Shown piece after piece: positions 54,643 to 62,626 of a DNA stretch of 64,000 nt. Source of the DNA: Nostoc sp. CHAB 5844 (GTDB lineage: Bacteria > Cyanobacteriota > Cyanobacteriia > Cyanobacteriales > Nostocaceae); contig NZ_JAIVFW010000024.1 in NCBI RefSeq assembly GCF_020829595.1, positions 1 to 64,000 on the forward strand, read 5' to 3'. The notes under the pieces were generated by a model. It was not told the DNA's origin and made no database searches. It saw only the letters and a list, made by a program, of their open reading frames with translations. The translations under genes were made by a program, and so were the position numbers. The number at the start of each line of letters is the position of its first letter. Position 1 is the stretch's first letter.

Positions 54643-55251
54643 ATGGAAAATAGTCAGAATTTCAACCATGAGCCAACCCAACTGATAGAACCCAATCTAG
54701 AACCGAAAAATCCTAAATTGGGTTCAAAAGGTCGCTCACACATTCTTATTTCTCTACTGGCGCAGCATCCTCTGGTGTTGTTAAGTGGAATTTTTACAAT
54801 ATTTCTAGGCACAACGGCTGTAGCATTTTACAGCATTAGTCATGTTGGCGGTGTGAAACAGGCAGAACCAGAGCTAATACCAGTAATAGTCGAAGAGCCA
54901 ATTACAACTGAACGTAGCAATCCTACACCTTTATGGATGGTAATGGCGATCGCTCTTAGTTGTGGCAGTGGTTGCTACCTAATTTTTCGGTTGCTTAACA
55001 GTTCAAACCAGCCTCACAACATCCCCAAACGTGTTCGCAACCGTCAAAAAGCTTTAAAATCAATTCCGCAAACATCCGAAAATTTGCCAGGGTTTGTACC
55101 TTTGCAACCACTGTCAGTTAAAAGCAAATCTTGGCTCGAAGTTCTACCGCCAGCACAGCAATACCGCTTAGGTAAAGGCAAAGAATCACTAGCAGACTTA
55201 ATGGATATTCGCAAAGACAATTCTTTGTCAGCGCTTTTACAAAAGTATTAA
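54643..55251 (+). CDS. membrane protein of unknown function
   Basis: About 202 residues: polar N-terminus, hydrophobic helix at about 43-65 ('LVLLSGIFTIFLGTTAVAFY'), an extracytoplasmic or linker stretch, a second helix at about 98-118 ('LWMVMAIALSCGSGCYLIF'), then a basic tail ending 'DNSLSALLQKY'. No domain recognised. ATG at 54643 preferred over a GTG two codons earlier. Confidence 0.5.
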   Translation: MENSQNFNHEPTQLIEPNLEPKNPKLGSKGRSHILISLLAQHPLVLLSGIFTIFLGTTAVAFYSISHVGGVKQAEPELIPVIVEEPITTERSNPTPLWMVMAIALSCGSGCYLIFRLLNSSNQPHNIPKRVRNRQKALKSIPQTSENLPGFVPLQPLSVKSKSWLEVLPPAQQYRLGKGKESLADLMDIRKDNSLSALLQKY

Positions 55252-55318
55252 TGTTGCCGTAAGACAAAAGCCTTTGAAATACAACTTTTGACTATAGGGG
55301 TACAGCACAGTGGGCTTC

Positions 55319-55351
55319 AGATCCCCGACTTCTTTGAGAAGTCGGGGATCT
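55319..55351. repeat. perfect 14-bp hairpin (AGATCCCCGACTTC), second copy
   Basis: Identical arms to 49442-49474, loop TTTGA. It lies about 70 bases after the preceding gene. No long T run follows. Confidence 0.85.
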
Positions 55352-55780
55352 TGTAGTTCACGAGTGATTTAGGATTCTATATCAAAACTGGTTAGCATTA
55401 AAAAATTAGTTGATTCAGCCTTCAAATCATTTTTAGAGCTTTTGCCAATACTGTTTAGCAATAATCTTAAAAACTTGCCAAAATGGCAACCCAACTCAAA
55501 CTAGCTGAGTTAAATTTATGAAAGATAAACGACTTCAAGGGTTTTATTATCAGGCTCTACCTATAAAATCAAATACCGAAATAATAGTTTATTGGAACAT
55601 AGATTTAATCTCGAATTTTAGATAATTTTTTGGAAAAAATTGTACTAATAAATTAGGCTTTACATTTGCTGCAACAGGAAAATTCAATCTGTATAAATGT
55701 TGCCATTTTTGCACAGCTTAGCCCCCTAAATAAAAGGGCAACGTTTGTACATATTCCTGGACGCTACAGCGGCAAATGTT

Positions 55781-55827
55781 GAGTGGGAGAAATAGGCGAA
55801 TGGTATGCCTACTCCCACTCTTTTTTT
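55781..55827 (+). terminator. strong terminator in a gene-free stretch; possible small RNA end
   Basis: GAGTGGGAG...TAGGC pairs with GCCTA-CTCCCACTC and is followed by seven T. The nearest plus-strand gene ends 530 bases upstream, so a small RNA transcribed from roughly 55650-55720 is possible. A further pairing CCCCCT/AGGG-type segment lies at 55722-55740. Confidence 0.6.
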
Positions 55828-55850
55828 ATCAAAATAGAATTCAGGAGTCA
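55825..55850. repeat. solo end of the snap-back element
   Basis: TTTATCAAAATAGAATTC followed by AGGAGTC, matching the outer ends of the elements at 48532, 52853 and 57599; no partner end nearby. Confidence 0.65.
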
Positions 55851-55943
55851 AACAATTTTAGATTTTAAGATAAATCTGGAGATTTATAAGTTTCAAAGCT
55901 AGATATAGAGGCATTCTGAATCCTGCTATAAGTTAGGCAAAAA

Positions 55944-57266
55944 TTAAGATAAAATGACCATCTTAACGTTGCCTTTTGGACTAATAGCGAAGCCAAGTGA
56001 GGAGGGAGTGACGGGTTTTTGCTCTGCCAATGCCAATTTGTGCCGAGCCATAATTGTCCCTAGCACAATCTGCATCTCATAGAGGGCAAATGCAGCACCA
56101 AGGCAACGCCGTGTGCCGCCACCGAACGGCAAATACTCATAGGGGCTATACTGCTGCTCAAGAAATCGCTCTGGTCGGAAAGTCTGGGGTTCAGGGTAGA
56201 TTTTAGGGTCGAAGTGAGTGACACCTATAGCCGTGCCGATTCCTATACCAGCTGGCAGTTCATAACCACAAAAAGCCCAAGGCTGCTTCAGAAGACGGAT
56301 GGCGAAGGGTACTGGTGGACACATCCGCAGCGTCTCCTGGCACACAGCTTTCAAATAGGGTAGCCGCGTCAGCGCTTCAGGATCTGGTAGGCTTCCGAGC
56401 GGCATTAGTTCAGCCCGCAGTTTGTCTTGAATTGCAGGCGCACGGTGAATCCAGTAGCAAGCCCATGCCAACGCTGAAGCTGTGGTTTCGTAGCCAGCCA
56501 GTAGCATGGTCTTGATCTCATCGCGGATCTGCTCGTCAGTCATCGGCTGGCCGTCTTCATCGCGTGCGGCAAGGAGCATACTCAAAATATCGTCCCGCTC
56601 AGAAAAACCCTCAGTGCGGCGTATAGTGATCTCACGCTCAAGAAGATCGTTGAAGGTCTTCAGCACCAATTGAAAATGGCTCCAAGGGCCGAAGCCACCA
56701 AACTCTTGGCGTAATAACGGAAAAAAGATGATTGGAGGAATGAAAGCCTTAAGAAAAGCAACGATGACCTGCCGCAAGCGTGCGACTTGCGTAGGCTTGC
56801 GGCTACCGAAGACGACCTGAATAATTACTTCCAATGAGATAGCCTGACTCGTCTGCTGTACAATCAGAACCTGATTCGGTTGCCAACGACCAGTGTGTTC
56901 GACAGTAATAGCTTGGATGGTATGGCCATAAGTACGAAGCCGTGTTCCATGAAACATCGGCATTATCAGCTTGCGTTCGCGGTTGTGCTGAGTACCACTG
57001 ATTACCAGCAGCGAATTCTCGCCCACTGCAACACCAACGTTCGAGCCTGTTATAGTATCGAACAAGTTTGGATTGGCATTGAAAATTTGTTGTATTCCCT
57101 CTGGCTGACCAGTAAATACGGTCTTGATGTCAGTGATTGTGGTAGTGAAGGGCTCGCCGTAGCGTGTAGCGCACTGCTGAAAAAAATGAAAAGTCTTGGT
57201 GGCAAGCAGAAGTGTCTGCCACGGCGTTGGGCGTGGGCCTGGCGGCAAAACATAAGTGCTGTGCAT
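55944..57266 (-). CDS. cytochrome P450 (CYP110-like)
   Basis: 440 residues. Canonical features are present: oxygen-binding I-helix 'LLAGYETTASALAW', K-helix E-x-x-R in 'QETLRMCPPVPF', 'FRPERFLEQQYSPYEYLPFGGG' and heme Cys loop 'FGGGTRRCLGAAFALYE'. The N-terminus is 'YVLPPGPRPTPWQTLL' without a membrane anchor, so soluble or peripheral. The CYP110 family is characteristic of filamentous cyanobacteria and includes fatty-acid and terpene oxidisers; the family call is from pattern memory and the substrate is unknown. Confidence 0.88.
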   Translation of the reverse strand: MHSTYVLPPGPRPTPWQTLLLATKTFHFFQQCATRYGEPFTTTITDIKTVFTGQPEGIQQIFNANPNLFDTITGSNVGVAVGENSLLVISGTQHNRERKLIMPMFHGTRLRTYGHTIQAITVEHTGRWQPNQVLIVQQTSQAISLEVIIQVVFGSRKPTQVARLRQVIVAFLKAFIPPIIFFPLLRQEFGGFGPWSHFQLVLKTFNDLLEREITIRRTEGFSERDDILSMLLAARDEDGQPMTDEQIRDEIKTMLLAGYETTASALAWACYWIHRAPAIQDKLRAELMPLGSLPDPEALTRLPYLKAVCQETLRMCPPVPFAIRLLKQPWAFCGYELPAGIGIGTAIGVTHFDPKIYPEPQTFRPERFLEQQYSPYEYLPFGGGTRRCLGAAFALYEMQIVLGTIMARHKLALAEQKPVTPSSLGFAISPKGNVKMVILS

Positions 57267-57598
57267 CGTGACTAACCTCTTTTAAACTTGTGTCACTTTA
57301 TTGAATATGTGGTCTCTTGAGTAGCTCTACAAAATGGTTTGGGCAAATTGCTACTATATAGTTCAAACACATTTCATCTAATAGACAGTGAGCCAGAATT
57401 TTTGTAGGTCATACACTTGGTAAAAGCAGCATTAGTCACTTTATCTGCAAGTTAATTTTTATCTTGCACTCCTCTGCTTTATTGCAATTAAATTTTTACT
57501 TGCCGAAAATAGCATACAGCATCTTAAATTCGGCAGCGATGAAAAAATTGTTGATCCGCTTGATGTATCTTTAGATTTTTTTGTTCAGTCATTGAGTC
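57267..57598. other. upstream region of the P450 gene, no other gene seen
   Basis: About 330 AT-rich bases; presumably the P450 promoter. No supported motif. Confidence 0.3.
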
Positions 57599-57780
57599 AG
57601 AATTCAGGAGTCAGAATCAATGAGTGGCGGGTTTGAATGGCGGGTTTGAATCCCCCACTAATTGAAGACCACTAAATCTTCGATTTAGTGGGGGTGTTAA
57701 ACCCGTTTATTCATCCGCCAGTCACACAGAATTCAAAACAGAATTCTGGCTCCTGACTCCTGAATTCTGTTTTGATAAAT
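57599..57780. repeat. snap-back MITE-like element, copy 3
   Basis: AGAATTCAGGAGTCAG (57599-57614) is exactly inverted at 57753-57768 and followed by GTTTTGATAAA. The interior has GGCGGGTTTGAATCCCCCAC and CTAAATCTTCGATTTAG, a nested hairpin. Confidence 0.75.
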
Positions 57781-57927
57781 GTTGAAACACTTCACTAAAT
57801 TAAAGATTTAATGGTTTTTAATTGGCGAATTTTGCTCTAGGAGTTCCCTAGAGCAGCGCTTGGCTAAACTTTTACAGAGAGTGGAGAGTTTAAATTCTGC
57901 ACTAATTAATTTTGACTGCTGAATTTT

Positions 57928-59109
57928 TCAAGGAGTAGATAATCGCTGCCAAGTTAATTGTTTGGTTGTTTTATCCCAATGCCAGCGTAATAAATTAGCA
58001 CTTTGACCAGGGGAAATAACAGGTAAATTAATGGCATTTCTGGGTGCGTTGGTAGCTAAAGCGATCGCTCTTTCTACGTCACAAATTCCCCACTTCACTA
58101 AGTTCTGTACTCCCTCCAGTAAAGATAAAGTCGTGCCTGATAATGTGCCATCTCGCAATCGGGCTGTACCGTTTTTGACTTCTATTTGTCTGCTGTCCCA
58201 AGGATAGACACCATCAGGCAGCCCTAGCGGTGCTAAGGCATCACTGACAAGGAAAAGTTCTTGAGTTGCCCGCAGCAGAATTTTCAGCATTGTTGGCGCA
58301 ACGTGTTGTCCATCGGCAATAAAACCACACATCACATTTGGATTGATAATTGCTGCCCCTAATAACCCAGGTTCACGGTGATGTAAAGGCGGCATGACAT
58401 TGAAGGCATGCGTAACCATCGTTGCACCTAAATCAAAAGCTTGTTGAGCTTGGTCAGATGTTGCCTGAGAATGTCCTAAACTGACGGTGATACCCAAAGA
58501 ACGCAAATATGGGATGACTTCGCCTGTCGAGTCTAATTCTGGTGCTAAAGTGATGACTTTGACAACAGAGGCATAATCGCCCAACACCCGTTTAACTTCC
58601 TCAATTGTTGAGGGTAAGAGATATTCTGCCGGATGTGCGCCACGTTTTCCGTAATTCAAAAATGGGCCTTCGAGATGTGCGCCTAAAATTTTTGCCCCTG
58701 TTGTTGAACTAGAAGCAAAATCAGCAATTATGGCAAGCGATCGCCCTAAATTTTCTACTGAAGTGGTCACTAATGTTGGTAAATAAGCATCAACCCCTAA
58801 ATCCCACAAATATTGAGAAATTTTCGGCAGCATAGAAACATTTTCCGGGTTTAATTCTGGAAAAGCCAAACCTAGCGCACCGTTAATCTGTAAATCAACG
58901 CCACCTAACGAAATCCAGTCACCAGCTACATCCCATACTTGTAAATCAGGTGGTGGAACTCGTTTAAATACCGTACCCATTGGCAAGATTTGCTCAATCA
59001 CACCTTCTTGGTTAACTAAGAGCATCTGTAAATCTTGATAACCAGGTACACGCGCATTGATAATATCTACGTTTGAAGCGATGGAGTTTTGTCTTGCTTG
59101 AGTCATCAC
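57928..59109 (-). CDS. nagA: N-acetylglucosamine-6-phosphate deacetylase
   Basis: An amidohydrolase removing acetate from GlcNAc-6-P in amino-sugar and cell-wall recycling. 'ISLGGVDLQINGALG' is the NagA-type form of the first metal motif; 'LGAHLEGPFLN' (catalytic Glu), 'VSLGHSQATSDQA' (His), 'VTHAFNVMPPLHHREPGLLGAA' (His) and 'LVSDALAPLGLPDG' (Asp) complete it. 393 residues. It is divergent from purE with a 95-base gap; no nagB adjoins. Confidence 0.93.
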   Translation of the reverse strand: MMTQARQNSIASNVDIINARVPGYQDLQMLLVNQEGVIEQILPMGTVFKRVPPPDLQVWDVAGDWISLGGVDLQINGALGLAFPELNPENVSMLPKISQYLWDLGVDAYLPTLVTTSVENLGRSLAIIADFASSSTTGAKILGAHLEGPFLNYGKRGAHPAEYLLPSTIEEVKRVLGDYASVVKVITLAPELDSTGEVIPYLRSLGITVSLGHSQATSDQAQQAFDLGATMVTHAFNVMPPLHHREPGLLGAAIINPNVMCGFIADGQHVAPTMLKILLRATQELFLVSDALAPLGLPDGVYPWDSRQIEVKNGTARLRDGTLSGTTLSLLEGVQNLVKWGICDVERAIALATNAPRNAINLPVISPGQSANLLRWHWDKTTKQLTWQRLSTP

Positions 59110-59204
59110 CTTGGACTGAAAGTAGCTAAGTCTAAGTCTGACACGATTGTAAATCTAGCAATCAGCCTCTAAGCCAAAATCAAAGATTCAAAATCAAAAA
59201 TTCT

Positions 59205-59723
59205 ATGTCTCCTCTTGTCGGTATTATCATGGGCAGCGATTCTGATTTGCCCACTATGAAAGATGCGATCGCAGTTTGTGCCGAGTTTGGTGTAGAAACG
59301 GAAGTAGCAATTGTTTCTGCCCACCGTACCCCAGAACGTATGGTGCAATATGCTCAAACAGCCCATCAACGGGGTATTAAGGTGATTATCGCTGGTGCTG
59401 GCGGAGCAGCTCATCTCCCCGGAATGGTAGCCTCCCTCACACCCTTACCTGTAATTGGCGTACCTGTTGCTACCCGGAATTTACAAGGTGTTGATTCTTT
59501 ATATTCTATTGTTCAGATGCCAGCTGGTATCCCAGTTGCCACGGTCGCAATTGGTAACGCTAAAAATGCTGGGCTGTTAGCTGTGCAAATTCTTGCCACT
59601 CACCAACCAGAATTACTCGACAAAGTGCAGCAATATCGCCAATCTCTAGCGGAATTAGTCATGGCAAAGCAAGCAAAACTAGAACAGCTAGGATATGAAC
59701 AATATTTAAAAGAGGAATTTTAA
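59205..59723 (+). CDS. purE: 5-(carboxyamino)imidazole ribonucleotide mutase PurE
   Basis: Purine biosynthesis: converts N5-CAIR to CAIR. '[17 protein letters not shown]' phosphate loop, '[10 protein letters not shown]' with the catalytic His, and '[15 protein letters not shown]' are all intact; 172 residues, class I PurE. Downstream a perfect 9-bp inverted repeat AGTGTAAAG/CTTTACACT (59743-59782) may be a weak terminator, though it lacks a T run. Confidence 0.95.
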   Translation: MSPLVGIIMGSDSDLPTMKDAIAVCAEFGVETEVAIVSAHRTPERMVQYAQTAHQRGIKVIIAGAGGAAHLPGMVASLTPLPVIGVPVATRNLQGVDSLYSIVQMPAGIPVATVAIGNAKNAGLLAVQILATHQPELLDKVQQYRQSLAELVMAKQAKLEQLGYEQYLKEEF

Positions 59724-59793
59724 CCGCAGTGACTTAGGGGTTAGTGTAAAGTGATTTTGGTGTTTCCCGGAATCTTTACACTCCTGTAGTGAA

Positions 59794-59836
59794 GTAATGA
59801 TTGTTACTCAAAAAATCACGTAACAATCATTAATTT
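59794..59836 (+). promoter_or_regulatory. NtcA-type promoter: GTA-N8-TAC plus -10
   Basis: GTA-ATGATTGT-TAC (59794-59807) followed after 23 bases by TAATTT, which fits the TA-N3-T -10 box. NtcA-activated class II promoters have exactly this arrangement (N20-24). It lies 590 bases upstream of the first ammonium transporter ATG. NtcA is the global nitrogen regulator of cyanobacteria. Confidence 0.6.
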
Positions 59837-59965
59837 TTTTTATAAAAATTTAATATTATTTTTTAATATTCTTGATGAACAATGATAAATCCATTCTCTG
59901 TAAAGGATGTAGTTTATTGATATCGTCAATTTCCGAGTATTAGAAAAAACCACCTTTAAAAAACA

Positions 59966-59979
59966 GTATCTAAAGATAC
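59966..59979 (+). promoter_or_regulatory. second NtcA-type site
   Basis: GTA-TCTAAAGA-TAC, itself a perfect palindrome (GTATCTAAAGATAC). No TA-N3-T at the canonical distance is visible. About 450 bases before the amt start. May be a second NtcA site or chance. Confidence 0.4.
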
Positions 59980-60426
59980 AGAATTGCCGTTTTGATAAAT
60001 AGAAAATCAGTCAAATTTATTTATGAGTTCACCAATGTTTACAACAGGAATTATTAAAATGCTTCCTGTCTGGTAACTCTTGATAAGTTGATAGCAGTAA
60101 AGCCGATGTGCCACTTCCTCCGTAATTTTTGGTCAGCATTGTATTGACAATTGCCAGCACTTAAGCACCTAATGCTGAGTATTTAAAGATTAAAGATTAG
60201 GTGAAGGAGACTTGACTGTTTCGGATAATACATAATAATTTCTTAAGGATAACAGTAAGAAAAGATTACAGGAGTGCAGTTCATTTTCTAAACTCCTATT
60301 TGGGTTATTTGGCTCTCTGGCGTGGAAACAAGTGGTTGAAAGAGCAAGATCAAAAACCACTGCATTTAACTTCAAGCGTTAGTTTTTTTTGCTCAAGATA
60401 TTTTTCCTTTCGGGATAGTTTGGAGG

Positions 60427-62043
60427 ATGATGTTCAAACTCATGCAAAGACAGAAATCAAAAACAAAAATTAGGCGATCATCTGTAAAAAATTACGCTAA
60501 GAGTACACAATTTAACTCAAAAGTCAAGCGATTAAATTTAGCAATTAAGCGACTTTCTCCAAGTTGGCAAGCTTGCTTACCTTTGGCTGGACTAATTGTA
60601 TTGGGTTGGGGTTATGTAGCTGTTGCTCAAACTCCAGCCGCAGCAGGCCCTACAACAGCGGATCTCAAAGTTGCACTTGATACTTTATGGGTAGCGATCG
60701 CAGCCTTTTTAGTCTTCTTTATGAACGCCGGTTTTTGTATGTTAGAAACCGGGTTTTGTCGTCAGAAAAACGCTGTTAACGTTCTCGCCAAAAACTTAAT
60801 TGTATTTGCCCTATCGACCGTAGCATTTTGGGCGATCGGCTTTGGTTTAATGTTTGGCGATGGCAATGACTTCATCGGACTCAATGGCTTGTTCCTATCA
60901 GGAGCAGATAACAGCCCTGCTACCGGGGATGCTTATCAAGGAGTGTTTAGCGCCCTCAATTGGACAGGCGTTCCTTTAGCTGCCAAATTCTTATTCCAGT
61001 TAGTATTTGCTGGAACCGCAGCCACAATTGTGTCGGGTGCAGTTGCCGAACGCATCAAGTTCATTGACTTCTTGATTTTCAGCCTGTTACTCGTAGGTAT
61101 TGCCTACCCGATTACCGGACACTGGATTTGGGGTGCTGGTTGGCTGGCAGACATGGGTTTTTGGGATTTTGCTGGTTCTACCGTAGTTCACTCAGTCGGT
61201 GGCTGGGCTGCATTGATGGGAGCCGCATTTCTTGGGCCGCGTATTGGTAAATATCAAGATAAACAAGTGGTGGCGCTACCAGGGCATAACATGAGTATTG
61301 CCACTTTAGGTTGCTTGATTTTGTGGTTGGGCTGGTTTGGTTTCAACCCTGGTTCTGTAATGGCCGCCGATCCGAATGCGATTACTCACATTGCTTTAAC
61401 AACCAACATGGCAGGTGCAGTTGGTGGTATTACTGCCACCGTTGTAGCTTGGTTGTACTTGGGTAAGCCAGACTTGTCCATGATTATCAACGGGATTTTG
61501 GCTGGATTAGTAGGCGTTACAGCGTCTTGTGCTTATGTCAACATTCCTAGTTCCATAATCATTGGCTTGATTGCTGGCATTTTAATTGTTTTCGCTGTGC
61601 CATTTTTTGACAAAATCGGTATTGATGACCCAGTAGGTGCTACCTCAGTTCACCTAGTTTGCGGTATTTGGGGTACTTTGGCTGTGGGTTTATTTGCTGT
61701 TGGCCCTGGTGGCTATCCTTGGATGGTTGACTTAGCAGGTAAACCAATTGGCCCACATGGTTTATTCTTCGGCGGTGGTTTCGGCACATTAATACCGCAA
61801 ATAGTCGGTATTCTCTCCGTTGGCGGGATAACTGTTCTTCTTAGCAGCATCTTCTGGTTAGCGCTGAAAGCGACTTTGGGAATTAGAGTTACTAGAGAAG
61901 AAGAATTAGAAGGCTTAGATATCGGCGAACACGGTATGGAAGCTTACAGTGGATTCCTCAAAGAAGCTAGTCCTAGTGGATTTTCGGAAGGAGCAAGTTC
62001 CGGAGGAATTTCATCAGGTAATGATTTACCAAGTACGCTGTAA
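60427..62043 (+). CDS. amt: ammonium transporter (Amt family)
   Basis: 538 residues, inner membrane, 11 helices predicted. A long basic leader (about 45 residues) precedes a hydrophobic segment ending '[11 protein letters not shown]', the typical cleavable start of Amt proteins. Core: '[19 protein letters not shown]', '[14 protein letters not shown]' and '[23 protein letters not shown]', with the pore His in '[18 protein letters not shown]'. The C-terminal tail '[15 protein letters not shown]' is the regulatory region contacting PII in related proteins. ATGs at 60427, 60430 and 60442 are possible. In Anabaena several amt genes are clustered, as here. Confidence 0.92.
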   Translation: MMFKLMQRQKSKTKIRRSSVKNYAKSTQFNSKVKRLNLAIKRLSPSWQACLPLAGLIVLGWGYVAVAQTPAAAGPTTADLKVALDTLWVAIAAFLVFFMNAGFCMLETGFCRQKNAVNVLAKNLIVFALSTVAFWAIGFGLMFGDGNDFIGLNGLFLSGADNSPATGDAYQGVFSALNWTGVPLAAKFLFQLVFAGTAATIVSGAVAERIKFIDFLIFSLLLVGIAYPITGHWIWGAGWLADMGFWDFAGSTVVHSVGGWAALMGAAFLGPRIGKYQDKQVVALPGHNMSIATLGCLILWLGWFGFNPGSVMAADPNAITHIALTTNMAGAVGGITATVVAWLYLGKPDLSMIINGILAGLVGVTASCAYVNIPSSIIIGLIAGILIVFAVPFFDKIGIDDPVGATSVHLVCGIWGTLAVGLFAVGPGGYPWMVDLAGKPIGPHGLFFGGGFGTLIPQIVGILSVGGITVLLSSIFWLALKATLGIRVTREEELEGLDIGEHGMEAYSGFLKEASPSGFSEGASSGGISSGNDLPSTL

Positions 62044-62078
62044 GTTAGTAAATTTCTAGTTTTATTGCTAACCAACAT

Positions 62079-62122
62079 CCGCCCCTACAAAGTTTACCTT
62101 TGATTTAGAGGGCGGTTTTTTT
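62079..62122 (+). terminator. rho-independent terminator after the first amt gene
   Basis: CCGCCC (62079-62084) and GGGCGG (62110-62115) close a 25-base loop with extra internal pairing, followed by seven T. Confidence 0.75.
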
Positions 62123-62340
62123 ATTAAATATGAGCCAATATGGTTGAGAACAATTTTGTATAAATTTTACAAGATTACAGCTTTTATTTAGATAGTTTTT
62201 TATATGACCAATTATTCCTTGATGGTACAAGCCCCATTATTAATTTATGGATAGATAAATTTAAAACTTTGCTTGGTTCAAGAAAGCGGATTTATCCGTG
62301 GGCATTAATTGCGAACTTGTACTGAGCCTAGCCGAAGTAT

Positions 62341-62370
62341 TGCGAATTGCGAATTGCGAATTGCGAATTG
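62341..62370. repeat. STRR, four TGCGAAT heptamers
   Basis: Four exact TGCGAAT copies in tandem between the two ammonium transporter genes; a different heptamer from the AAAGTCA type. Confidence 0.9.
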
Positions 62371-62576
62371 TGCTGACCAAGGCTAACTCAAATACAGAAT
62401 TTTTTTCATGCCCAAACAAAATTTTACTACTCGAACAAAAAATGCAAAAATTGCATTGGTACACATTTATTAATATTTTGGCAACTATCATAAGGATTAT
62501 ATTTTTATTAATCTTTGGCAAAAAATTTAGTTGAGTATATTTCAAGACAAAAATGAGTAGGAAAAAAGGATGAAAT

Positions 62577-62590
62577 GTATTTTAGTATAC
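62577..62590 (+). promoter_or_regulatory. NtcA-type site before the second amt gene
   Basis: GTA-TTTTAGTA-TAC, extended to TGTA-N8-TACA. It ends 36 bases before the GTG start, too close for the canonical -10 spacing upstream of a long leader, so either transcription starts very near the gene or the site has another role. Confidence 0.55.
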
Positions 62591-62626
62591 AAAGAATCTT
62601 GATTTTTGGAGAAGGGAAAGAAACAA

